Below are positions 23,414-46,272 of a stretch of DNA of 64,000 nt, one piece after another; within the stretch, counting starts at the first letter, position 1; every line of letters starts with the position of its first letter. The notes below the pieces were generated by a model. The model ran no database searches, had not been told where the DNA came from, and saw only the letters and a program-made list of their open reading frames with translations. A program made the position numbers and the translations under genes. Origin of the DNA: Arachnia propionica (GTDB taxonomy: Bacteria > Actinomycetota > Actinomycetes > Propionibacteriales > Propionibacteriaceae); contig NZ_CP146373.1 of NCBI RefSeq assembly GCF_037055325.1, positions 2,418,001 through 2,482,000 of the forward strand, read 5' to 3'.

Positions 23414-26058
23414 CGCATGCTCCTGACAGATGGGCCGACGACCAGCACGCCGTCGACGGGAAGGGCGTCGAGAATCGATTCGCTACTGGCGCACAGCACC
23501 AACGCGGAGGTGCCGTCGCTGCGGAACCTGCTGATCAGCTCGGTCAGGCGTTCGTCGCCCACATCGATGCTCTCGACCGAATCGACGAAGACAACGCTGC
23601 CCGGAACCGGACGCAGCAGCGCCAAGGCCTCGGGCTCCCTGGCCAGGTCGGTGTAGCGGGTTCGGCGATGCACAGCAGCCGCAGCTCCGGGAAGTAGCTC
23701 CCCCGCCACCCGGGCTCGCCCGGATGTGATGCCGAGCCTACCCGACAGTGCCAGCGCCAGACCGGTACGGGAGGAGACGGGACCCGCGATGCCGATCACG
23801 TTCCCGAGCTCCAGCGCCAGGCTGGTGGGCGGCAGCAGATCCTCGACGGCAACCTCGTCGGCGTAGAGCACATGGTCGCCACCGGGCCACTGGGCCAGTT
23901 TCAGCTTTTCCGTGAGGACCTCACCCTCGACATCGAAGGTGGGCAGGATCTTGTCCAGCCAGCGGGGCAGCCACCAAGCCCGCTCCCCCAGCAGCGCCAT
24001 CACCGCGGGAACCAGCGTCATACGCACGCAGAAAGCGTCGATGGCCACACCGACGGCGAGGGCGAAGGCGATCTGTTTGATGGAGCTGATGCCCTCCGGG
24101 ACGAAGAACGCAAACACCGCAAACATGATCACCGCGGCGGCCACCACCACGGGGCCGGATGCGACCATGCCGTCGCGGATCGCGTCAACGGGTTTTTTGC
24201 CGTGCACGTACTCCTCACGGACCCGGGAAATGAGGAACACCTCGTAGTCCATGGCCAGCCCAAACAGGATTCCCATCAGCAGAATCGGCAGGAAGGAGAT
24301 CACGGGCATCCCGCGCTCCAGGTTGACCATTTCCTTCAGGTAGCCGTCATTGAACACGAGCGTGGTGGCCCCGAAGGCGGCTCCGACCGACAGCAGGAAA
24401 CCGAGAGTGGCCTTGACGGGCACCCACACCGACCGGAACACAGCGGCCAGCAGCACCAGCGACAACCCGACCACGAGCACCCCGAACGGCAGCAGTGCCC
24501 CCATGAGGCGGGAGTTGACGTCGATCTGCATGGCGGTCATGCCCGTGACGGCAGTCTCGACTCCGTAACGTTCCAGCCACTGGTCGTGCCGGTCTCGCAG
24601 GGCCTGGACGAGATCGGCGGTGGCAGGGTCGTCGGGTCCGGTGGTGGGCACCACCTGGAGCATCGCGACCTCCGCGTTCTGGTTGGGGGTGGCCAGCGGC
24701 ACCGCGGCGACACCGTTGATCGCCTCCACGTCCTCCTTGAGGTCGGCCACCAGTTTCAGCGGATCCCTGCTGGAGATGACGTCGGCGGTCAGCACCAGCG
24801 GGCCGTTGCGCCCCACTCCGAAATGTTGCGAGATCAGGTCGTAGGTGACGCGGTCTGGGGCCCCCGCGGTGTGCTGCCCGGAGTTCGGCAAGGCGGTACG
24901 CAATCCCAGACCCGGGATCGTCAACGCCCCGAGGCAAACCACCACGACCAGCAGCACCACGACGGGATGCCCGGTGGTGACGCGACCCCACCAGGCAAAC
25001 GCACCACCTCTGCGGGGCCTGCGACGCCGCCGGGGCCTTCTCGGGCGGGGTCGCAGTCGCTCCCCCAACAGCCCCATCAACGCGGGCAGCATCGTCAGCG
25101 CGATGAACACCGCCAGCACGATGGCCAGAGCCGCGAACGCACCCATCACAGTGAGGAACGGAATCCCCGACACCCCGAGACCGAGCAGGGCGATGAACAC
25201 CGTCAATCCAGCGAACACCACCGCCGAACCGGCGGTCCCGACGGCGCGGGCCGTCGACTCCTCCGCCGTCATACCCTCACCCAGCTGGTTGCGATGGCGG
25301 GAGAGGATGAATAAGGCGTAGTCGATGCCGACCGCGAGTCCCAGCATCACGGCCAGCATCGGGGTGGTCGAGTTAATGCTGGCCAGACGGGTGAGGAGCA
25401 GCATGACGGCCATGGTCACCCCCACCCCCGTGACCGCGGTCAGCAACGGCAGCCCGGCGGCCACCAAGGAACCGAGCACCAGCGTCAGCACCACCAGCGC
25501 TACGCCCAACCCGGCGGCCTCCGTGACGCTCAGACTCGGCAGTTCGATGTTGAAGGCCTGACCCCCCATGTCGAGGGTGGCGCCCTGCGGCAACCGCTGG
25601 GACATGCGTTCGGCGACGGCAGTGAGTGTGGCGAGCTGCTCAGTGGTCGGGGCGCCCTTGGTGTCGATCAGGATCGCGACGATAGCGGCCCGGCCATCAT
25701 CGGAAACCATGCCGGTGATCCGTTCGTTCCACGGGGATGCAGCCGAGTTGACGAAGTCGATCGATTCCAGCTCGGTGATGGTGTCCTCGATGACGTCGCG
25801 GAAGTCGTCGACCCGACCGCCTTCGGGGGCCACGAAGATCGCGGAGGCCTGAGTCATGGCGCCCTGCGGGAAGGTCATCCGCAGCTTGTCGAGGGCAACC
25901 TGGGAGGAGGAACCGGGGATCTTGAACACGTCGGCGAAGCTGCCCCGGAAGGCCAGAGCGGCACCTCCCATGGCCAGGATCACGAGCAGCCACACGGCAA
26001 GAACCAGTTTTGCGTGTTGAAAACACCAGCGACCGAGGGCGTAGAGCTGAGCAGACAT
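23410..26058 (-). CDS. MMPL/RND-family transporter with ABC-ATPase-like C-terminal domain
   Basis: An 882-residue protein with two MMPL halves, each with one helix, a large outside loop and five helices (SINSTTPMLAVMLGLAVGIDYALF and PILLMGILFGLAMDYEVFLISR carry the proton-relay GxxxDY motifs). From about residue 700 a soluble tail of about 180 residues resembles an ABC ATPase in outline: GNVIGIAGPVSSRTGLAL sits where Walker A should be, GRLGITSGRARVAGELLPG follows as in ABC proteins, and GSVVFVDSVES resembles Walker B. The key Walker A Gly-Lys-Ser is absent, so nucleotide hydrolysis is doubtful. It overlaps the YhgE gene and ends the NRPS operon with it. It may move the peptide or a lipid. 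Confidence 0.87.
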   Translation of the reverse strand: MSAQLYALGRWCFQHAKLVLAVWLLVILAMGGAALAFRGSFADVFKIPGSSSQVALDKLRMTFPQGAMTQASAIFVAPEGGRVDDFRDVIEDTITELESIDFVNSAASPWNERITGMVSDDGRAAIVAILIDTKGAPTTEQLATLTAVAERMSQRLPQGATLDMGGQAFNIELPSLSVTEAAGLGVALVVLTLVLGSLVAAGLPLLTAVTGVGVTMAVMLLLTRLASINSTTPMLAVMLGLAVGIDYALFILSRHRNQLGEGMTAEESTARAVGTAGSAVVFAGLTVFIALLGLGVSGIPFLTVMGAFAALAIVLAVFIALTMLPALMGLLGERLRPRPRRPRRRRRPRRGGAFAWWGRVTTGHPVVVLLVVVVCLGALTIPGLGLRTALPNSGQHTAGAPDRVTYDLISQHFGVGRNGPLVLTADVISSRDPLKLVADLKEDVEAINGVAAVPLATPNQNAEVAMLQVVPTTGPDDPATADLVQALRDRHDQWLERYGVETAVTGMTAMQIDVNSRLMGALLPFGVLVVGLSLVLLAAVFRSVWVPVKATLGFLLSVGAAFGATTLVFNDGYLKEMVNLERGMPVISFLPILLMGILFGLAMDYEVFLISRVREEYVHGKKPVDAIRDGMVASGPVVVAAAVIMFAVFAFFVPEGISSIKQIAFALAVGVAIDAFCVRMTLVPAVMALLGERAWWLPRWLDKILPTFDVEGEVLTEKLKLAQWPGGDHVLYADEVAVEDLLPPTSLALELGNVIGIAGPVSSRTGLALALSGRLGITSGRARVAGELLPGAAAAVHRRTRYTDLAREPEALALLRPVPGSVVFVDSVESIDVGDERLTELISRFRSDGTSALVLCASSESILDALPVDGVLVVGPSVRSMR

Positions 26059-26227
26059 CTTCTTCCATCAGTGCAGACTTGCATTCGGGGCACAGCCTAC
26101 TGCGCACCCAAAAGCCTCCACATCCGGGAAGACCCCGGTCCGGACGACACGTCACTGCTCCGTCCGGGACCCCGACGTCACTGCAAAGCGATCCTTGTTC
26201 GGTGAGATCCCCGACCTGCTCCAGGCA

Positions 26228-27241
26228 TCAGGCCGGGGTGGACCCCTCACCGTCGGCGCGCTGCTCCGGCTGGATGGGCTCAGGTCTTCTGCGTGCGGAC
26301 CAGATCGGCGCCACGACACGCTCACGACCACGCCGCGCCAGCATCATGCCCAACACGATGGTCAACGCAGAGATCATGCCCACGGTGACACCGCTGCTCT
26401 CGGCGCCGAACACGCCTCCGGTGAGCCAGTCCGGTCCGGTCACGGTGACTTGCAGGAAAGCCGGCAACTCGTTTCCAGAGACCGGTATCCCCAGCAGCGG
26501 GCCCTGCACGACGTTCCAGGCGGCGTGGTAGCCGATCGTCACCCACAGGGAACGCGTCAGAGCGTACAGCGTCCCGAGCAACATCCCACCGGCCAGGGCC
26601 ACCGATATGCCTCCCCACAAGGTGGCACCGGGATTGGCCATGTGCATGAGCCCGAACACCAGCCCGGATCCGATGATCGCCGCCCACGTACCGAACATCT
26701 GCTCCATCAAGCGGTAGCCGATCCCGCGGTACAGCAGTTCCTCACCGATAGCCGCGCTGACCCCCGCCCCCAGGACGGTCAGGGCAATGGCTCCCAGGTC
26801 CGGCTGCTCCACGACGCTCCACCGGTACCCGCCGGTCAGCGCGATGACACCGCAGCAGACGAGAAAAGCTGCCGCGCCGCCGGCCAGGCCAATCGCCAGT
26901 CCTCGGGCCCAGTGCGTTCTGAGCTCATGGATGTTGCGACGCCGTTCCAGAAAGCGGACGACCAGAAAATACGCGCTACTCAACGTCACTATCTGTATGA
27001 GCGCAGCGGGAACGGCAAGGACCGTTTGCAATTCCTCCGCGGGCACGAAGTTGCCCATGATGATGTTCAAGGCCTGGCTTATCAGGAACATGGCGATCAG
27101 GAAGACGACGAACCGGACGACGATACCGGCAGCTGTCCCTATCTGCCCAGGACCCCAGTACGCGCGCGACGGGATGTCGGGCACAAGACCATTGGATCGT
27201 GACGTGCCGGGTTCTTCTGACAAGTGGACGGAGTTTGTCAC
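26228..27241 (-). CDS. CPBP-family intramembrane metalloprotease
   Basis: A 337-residue protein with about eight helices carrying the Rce1/CPBP motifs: AIGEELLYRG (EExxxR), SGLVFGLMHMA (FxxxH) and YHAAWNVVQG. The charged tail after the last helix is rich in Arg and Pro. GTG 27241 was chosen because AGGAGG lies 7 bases before it; an upstream ATG gives an unrelated N-terminus. CPBP proteins occur widely in bacteriocin and peptide loci, where they give self-immunity or process peptides. Here it lies between the type II thioesterase and the MMPL transporter, so self-protection is a reasonable but unproved guess. Confidence 0.85.
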   Translation of the reverse strand: MTNSVHLSEEPGTSRSNGLVPDIPSRAYWGPGQIGTAAGIVVRFVVFLIAMFLISQALNIIMGNFVPAEELQTVLAVPAALIQIVTLSSAYFLVVRFLERRRNIHELRTHWARGLAIGLAGGAAAFLVCCGVIALTGGYRWSVVEQPDLGAIALTVLGAGVSAAIGEELLYRGIGYRLMEQMFGTWAAIIGSGLVFGLMHMANPGATLWGGISVALAGGMLLGTLYALTRSLWVTIGYHAAWNVVQGPLLGIPVSGNELPAFLQVTVTGPDWLTGGVFGAESSGVTVGMISALTIVLGMMLARRGRERVVAPIWSARRRPEPIQPEQRADGEGSTPA

Positions 27242-27366
27242 CAGTAAACCTCCTCGTGGTAGAAAATGTGGTTCGGGCACACCATCGACAACAGCAGCGC
27301 CAAGGCTGTCCCGTTGACGCGAGACCGCTCCCGAGAATTCTCGTCACGCATGATCACGACTCCGTT

Positions 27367-28143
27367 TCAGCCGCGGGAGAAAACGGCCATGGCGCCAGAT
27401 ACGTGAGTGCTGACGATGTTCAGGAACCTCTCTACGTCCTCACGGTAGTAAAAATGTCCACCCTCGAAGAGAGATATCTGAAACTCGGCATCGGTACATT
27501 CCTTCCAGAAGCTCAGGGCCTTCGGATCGACACGATCATCGCCGTGTCCGCCCAACGCCACGATGGGGATATCCAGACGAGGAAGCCGATGACCGTGGTA
27601 CCGATTCGTCGCGTCATGATCAGCCCGGATTGCGGGCCACACCAGCTCGCGCAGCTCCGGATCGTTCAGCACCTCTCCGGTGTCCGGATCCATGTCACAC
27701 AGCATCGCGGCCAGCTCCTCGTCGGACTGGTGCCGTCCCGGTGTGAGCGCCGCGACCGGAAGCCTCGCGGAGACCAGCAGCAGCGCGACGGGCAGCCCGG
27801 CCTCACGCAGAAGCACCGCCACCTCGTGGGCGATGGATCCGCCCATGCTGTGTCCGAACAGCACCAGCGGGAGGGGCACCTCGGCATGCAGATTCTCCAG
27901 ATCAGCGGCGACCATCCGCGCCATGGCGCGAAGGGACGGCACCGGGGGGTCGAGGAGACGGTCCTCCCGTGCCGGGTAGCGCACGGCGAACAGTTCCACA
28001 TCCTCCGCGCCCCCTGCGAGTCCGTTCAGCCACGTGGCGTATGCGCTCGCGGTCCCCCCTGCATGGGGGAAACACACCATCCGGACACCGGGGCAGGGCC
28101 CGGTGGCACCGTAGTCTCGCAGCCATTCCTGACGTCCCGGCAT
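27367..28143 (-). CDS. Type II thioesterase of the NRPS cluster
   Basis: A 258-residue alpha/beta hydrolase that clears mis-loaded or stalled groups from carrier-protein thiols. The signature pieces are VCFPHAGGTASAYATW (oxyanion side), nucleophile GHSMGG (Ser about residue 99), the Asp in DDRVDP and the His in FEGGHFYY. Its start overlaps the stop of the NRPS-MFS gene by one base (TGATG), so it is translationally coupled. It fits the usual GrsT-like housekeeping enzyme of an NRPS operon. Confidence 0.93.
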   Translation of the reverse strand: MPGRQEWLRDYGATGPCPGVRMVCFPHAGGTASAYATWLNGLAGGAEDVELFAVRYPAREDRLLDPPVPSLRAMARMVAADLENLHAEVPLPLVLFGHSMGGSIAHEVAVLLREAGLPVALLLVSARLPVAALTPGRHQSDEELAAMLCDMDPDTGEVLNDPELRELVWPAIRADHDATNRYHGHRLPRLDIPIVALGGHGDDRVDPKALSFWKECTDAEFQISLFEGGHFYYREDVERFLNIVSTHVSGAMAVFSRG

Positions 28144-31100
28144 CAGGATCCCACCTTCTCCAGCTCCAGGGGCCCGGCTTCCTCGATCGTGCGTACGACA
28201 TCCGTCCCACCGCCGCGACGTGCCCGGGACTGCGCCAAACCGATGAGGTCATCCGGGCTCGCGTCGGGTACCTCGTCGTCGAACCGGACCAGCGCATTCC
28301 ATCGCCTCGTGGAAATCACCAGGGCGAGAACGACCACCCCGCACACCACATAGACCATGGCGATAGCACGCCCGGGGCCGTCGCCCAGCATCGCGTGGAC
28401 CGCGGTTTCGACGCCGGGAACGTTCGCCATCAGCCACTCCATCAGAGCTGTGCCCTGGGGCGCCAGCACGCCGAAACCCAGCGGCGCGCTCGCAGTGGAC
28501 ACCATCGTGTTGATCGCGAACACGCGGCCCTGAAGACGGGCCGGCACCTTCGTCTGGATGATCGTCATCACAACACCGTTGACCAGCAGAATCGATCCTG
28601 CCAACCCGAAAATCCCCACGCACACCAGCGGCAACCAGGGCCGGGAAGCGATGATGAGGGCACAGATTCCCAACACCACCGACATCGCGCGCACTGCATC
28701 CATGCGACGGCGGCGTGGGCCGCCCCAGATGCTCATCACGACTCCAGCGAGGATGCCCGCGCCACCAGAAACCGCAGTGGCAACGGCCACCTCGCTCAGG
28801 GACGCGAAGGTCAACACCAGCGGGGCAACCAGCGAGAGGAGGGGCGCCAGAAACAGGTTGATCAGCGCGAAGTACAGCAGCATGGAGCGGAAGTACCTGT
28901 TGCGCATCGAGAACCGGAAACCACCACGGATCTCCTCCCACAAGGACTCCGGAACCTCCGGCATGGCGGCCGGGAAACGGACCAGGGCGACGGTGGCAAT
29001 CGCGAACACGTACGAAACGACATCGAACGCCAGGATTCCCGGCAGCCCGAAGATAGCAAGCAGACCGACCCCGAACAATGGGGCGATGAAGTTCGCGGCC
29101 CCGATGGCCGATTGCAGCATGCCGTTCGCATGTCCCAGGTAGCGCTTCGGAACGATCTGCGGCAGCGCGGACTGGAAGGCCACCCGTTGGCAGGTGACGG
29201 CACAGGCCACGAGGCCGAAGACCACCATCATGCTCCACAGCTCCATGGTGTCGGTGATCGCCAGTACCAGAAGCATGCCGAGAAGCGTCATGCAGGCCGC
29301 GTCGAAAATCATGATGAGCGTGCGTCGATTGAGTCTGTCCACGACCGCCCCCGCGATGGGGGAGACGATCAGATTCGGCAGGATTCCCAGCACCCCGACG
29401 ATACCGAAGAGCACCAGGTCGTTGGTCTGGGTCAACACCCACAGCGGCAACGCGAACTCGGTCAACGTCGATCCCGTGAACGAGATCATCTGCCCCGATG
29501 CGATGATGGCGAACTTCCCCAGTCCGGGTAGCGTTTCGGCGGATTCCCGACCGCTCTGCAGCACGGACCTGAGCCTGGGCTGGTGGCCGGGTCTGACCGT
29601 TTCCCTCGCGATCCTGCTGTCGTGTAGCCACCACGTCGCGGCGCTCTCCCGGAGGGGGCGGGTGAGGCCGGACTCCGTGTGATCCATGACCCGGCGATGC
29701 ACCGTGGTGAGGATCTCGGCCAGTTCGTCGGGCCGGTAGTTGAGGAAGTAGTGGCCGGCATCCTGAATGCAGACAGACGCGGTTCGATCGGAGTACACGG
29801 ACCATTCATCACTGCGTTCCTCCCAGAACCGGGAGGCCTGATCGGCTTCACCGATGACGCTGATCACCGGGGCCTGGAAGCGTTGCACGTCGCCGCTGAA
29901 GACGTCTGTGAAATAGTCCTCCGCGAACCGGGCGTCCTGGCGCATTGCCTTGACCATGTGGGCTGCGTGTTCCGAGTCCATGGAGTTGATGTCGGTCCCC
30001 ATACCGGCCAGCCAGTTGACGTGGTTCCTGTCGGCAGTGAGCCGCTCCTGGGCGGACCACCTGGCCAGGGTCGCGAGAATCCTGTTGGCCGGTCGGGCCA
30101 CGGGAAAGGCGCCTCCGACGTAGAGGGCCTCGATGTCACGTCCCCTGCGAGCGAGTTCCTCCGCAACGGCAGCGGCCACAGCGGACCCGGGTAGGCAGTG
30201 CCCATAGATGATCAGCCTGCCGTCAATCCGCTCACATATCTCGTCGGCGACGGCAGCGGCCACCTCGGCGGTGGGGAGGACCTCCTCGCCCAGAATCACG
30301 TCATGGCCCGGTGGCTCCACGGCGTGGAGGGAGTACCCTCTCGGAAGCGCTTTAGCCAGATCTCCGAAGACACTGGCATTGGCACCGCCATAAGGAACAG
30401 CAATGATCGACGCGATCCTTTCCCTGGCATCCAGCGGTTCGGTGAGCTCGTACAGCAGGCGGCTCTCAGCGCCACCGCCGCCTCGCCTGTCCTCGATCAG
30501 CCCCGCCAGCTTCTCGACCGTGGGATGGGAGATGATGTCCATCACGGCGACGGTCACCTCGTCCCCCACGATCTTCCTGATGCGGGAAACGGCCTTCGTC
30601 GCCAGCAACGAGTCACCACCCAGGTCGAAGAAGTCCGCGACCACGCTGGGGATCTCGATGTCCAACAGATCGGCGTAGACGGCAGCGAGACTCGCCTCCA
30701 ACGGGGTGCGAGGAGCGACATCAGGTGCCGCGACCACGCCGCGTTCCGGCTCGGTCAGGGCGGCCCGGTCCACCTTGCCGTGTCCCTTGATCGGGAACAC
30801 GTCCACCGTGGCGTAGGCCCGAGGAATCATGTAGTCCGGCAGAGTGCGCGCCAGGTGGTCACGAATGCCGGCATCGGCCACGGGCGTGACGCCCTCGGCC
30901 CACCGGATCCACCCCACCAGCCGCTCGTGCCCCGGCTCGCCCCGCAGGTCGACGACGCACTGGGCGACGCCCTCCATGGTCGCCAGGGTGGACTCGACCT
31001 CGCCCAGTTCAACGCGGTAGCCGCGGATCTTGATCTGGTCGTCGGCGCGTCCGTGGAAGGCCAGCAGTCCGTCAGCACGCCAGCTCACCACGTCACCGGT

Positions 31101-33742
31101 GCGGTACATGCGTTCGCCGGCACCGCTCAGCGGATCGGCGACGAAACGCGACGCGGTCATGCCCGGGCGTGACAGGTAGCCGCGAGCCAGGCGACCGGAG
31201 ATGTACAGCTCCCCGCGCACCCCCGGTGGCACCGGACGCAGCCGGTCGTCGAGCACGTAGGTCCGCACGCCGGGCATCGGAGTGCCGATCGGCCACACCG
31301 CCTCGAGAGTCTCGAGGTCGGGAGTGACCTCGGTGGTGGTGCAGGCTCCGATGGCCTCGGTCGGCCCGTAGTTGTTGATGACACGGCAATCGACATTCTT
31401 CGCCAGGTCACGCATCCACTGCGAGGGAGAACCCTCGCCGGAAAGCACCAGACTGCGACGCGGCGCGACTGCTGCCGCATCCACCTGGGCGGTCAGCGCC
31501 GCCAAGTGTGAAGGCGTCATCTTGAGATGGTTCACCTCGTGGTGCGCCAGGAACTGCGCCAGTTCCTCCCCCGTGATGCGGCCATCCATGGCGTGGAGGG
31601 TGCCGCCATGGATCAGGGGTAGATAAAACATCGGCAGGCTGAAGTCGAACGCGAGCGACTGCAACAGCGCGTACGAGCCACCGCGCACCACACCCAGATC
31701 GGAGGAGACGTCCCACAGATAGTGAACGACCTCACGCTGTTCGACCTCCACTCCTTTCGGTTTGCCTGTGGTCCCGGATGTGTAGATGACATAGGCGAGG
31801 TTGCTCGGAGCCGCCGGGGTGGGAACGGCCACCGATCTCTCGGCCAGGAGATCGTCGTAGGAGATGGTCTCGACGTCCGTGCCCACCTCAAGGGTGCCGT
31901 CGTGGATGCACAAGGCAGGGCGAGAGCCGGCCAGGATGTATTCGAGGCGATCGCGTGGCATGGCCGGGTCCAACGGCACGTAGGCGCCACCAGCTGCCAG
32001 CACCCCGAGGATCGAGGTGGCCGCGGGGATCGCCCGGTTGAATGCAATCGCCACCTTCACATCCGGGCCGATCCCCTTGGCCGCCAGGCGTAGGGCGATC
32101 CTGTCGGCGCACCCGTGCAACTGGCCGACGGTGATCATCTCGTCGCCCTCGACAACCGCCGGACGCGACGGATCACCGTCCGCGCCAAGCCGGATCAGCT
32201 GGTGCAACGTACAGTCGGGTGCAACCTTCCGGTCCGGTCCCTGCGCCCACACGCGCGTGACCAGGTCATGTTCGGTATCGGTGAGCAGGTCGATGTCGAG
32301 CACACGAACCATGGGATCGGCGACGACGCGGGCGAGCAGCATGGTCAGGCGATCGGCCAGCGTCTCGATCCGGAACGCGTCGAACAGGTCGGTGCGGTAC
32401 ATCAGGGATGCCACATAACGGCCGGCTTCGTCCGAGCAGATGTGCAGCCCGAGATCGTAATGGGTTACCGCGGTGGTGGCCCCGATCTCACTGAACCGGA
32501 GCGCGTCGGACCCATTCATGGCAGGTTTCACCGCGGTGGCCAGTTCATCGACTGCCAGACTGACCTGGAACAGCGGTGAGGTGTTAGCGACCCGCGGCAG
32601 GGCGAGCGCCTTGACGATGTCGACGAACGGCACGTTCTGGGAGGCGAACGCTTCCAGCGCGGTTTCGCGGCTGCGGGAAAGCAGTTCTCGGAAAGTCGGG
32701 TTACCGTCCAGCCGGGAACGCATGGCCACCATGTTCACGAAATTGCCGACCACGTCCTCGACCCCTCTGGCGTCGCGGTTCGCCACGGAGGTGCCGATCA
32801 CGAAGTCTCGTTGGGTGCAATGGTTGGCCAGCAGCACCTGGTACAGCGCAAGCATGGCCATGTAGAAGGTGGCTCCTTCGGCAGCAGCCAGTGCCTTAAG
32901 TTGTTCGACGAGCCCCGTCGGAAGCGTGAACTCGTGGGTGCGCCCCCGGCTGGACAGCACTGCCGGGCGCGGCCTGGCGATGTCGAGTTCCAGGTTCCGG
33001 GCACCTGTAAGCCTTTCCACCTGCTGCGTCAATCCCCGTGTGCGTCTGGCGACACGCTCCACCGTGGCCTCGTACACCGCAACGTCCTCGTACTGCAGGG
33101 GACGCGCACCCAGATCGATGCTCCCGTTGCGAACGGTCTGTTCGAGCGCTTTCCGCAGGTCTGATTTCAGCAGTTCCACGGACCACCCGTCGACAATGAT
33201 GTGGTGGGCTGTGAAGAGCACCACATGGTCATCGTCGGCGAGTGTCAAGGAGTGGAAACGCGCCAGAGGACCGGCAGCGATGTCGAACGGTGTCGCGAGT
33301 ATGCGTGAGAACTCCTCCTCGGCCGAGGCCAACGGATCATCGACGCCACGCAGGTCCATGACCGGAATCTCCGCTCCGGTGTCCTCGTGGAGCACCACCG
33401 TCGGCTCCCCCAGGTCATCCGCGGGGTAACTGACACGCAGGATGTCGTAGCGGGCCGTCAGCGCTCGGCAGGCCTCCCGGATCCGCTGCTGGTCGACCGG
33501 TCCCTGAACCCTGAGTCCGAAACCCACCACGTAGGCGGCGGACCCCGGGTCCATGCGATCCTCGACCCACAACCCGGTCTGGGTAGGGCCCAGCGGGACG
33601 ACGGCATCGGCCTGCCGCGGACCGGGACCGGAGGGAAGCGACCGGGCCCGGCGCAACCGTTCGGCCAACAACTGTTTCTTGCGCTCCTGTGGAGCAGTCG
33701 CGGTGCTCTGCGTTCTCACCGACGCAGGGATGGGTGTGTGGG

Positions 33743-33746
<4 letters not shown>
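28143..33746 (-). CDS. NRPS-C: C-A-PCP-TE fused to an MFS exporter
   Basis: An 1867-residue protein, the last module of the line. After an N-terminal linker with a helix ([13 protein letters not shown]) come C (AHHIIVDG near residue 181), A ([11 protein letters not shown] about 655, NNYGPTE about 792), PCP ([12 protein letters not shown], Ser about 1045), TE (GHCLPG about 1183, acid in GEAD, His in AGHYF) and, from about residue 1405 to 1830, a complete MFS transporter of about 12 helices. The A-domain code, read by eye, is DFPKLLNGAK. The TE nucleophile is Cys instead of Ser. The polypeptide therefore releases the peptide and carries its own exporter. The start overlaps the previous stop (ATGA). 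Confidence 0.92.
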
Positions 33747-46255
<12,509 letters not shown>

Positions 46256-46272
46256 GTCTTCTCTCCAGAAGT

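Noticed and set aside
23872-25314. Long plus-strand open frame (480 codons) opposite the MMPL gene
   Set aside because: His/Gln/Arg-rich with no recognisable domain; a shadow of the MMPL gene.
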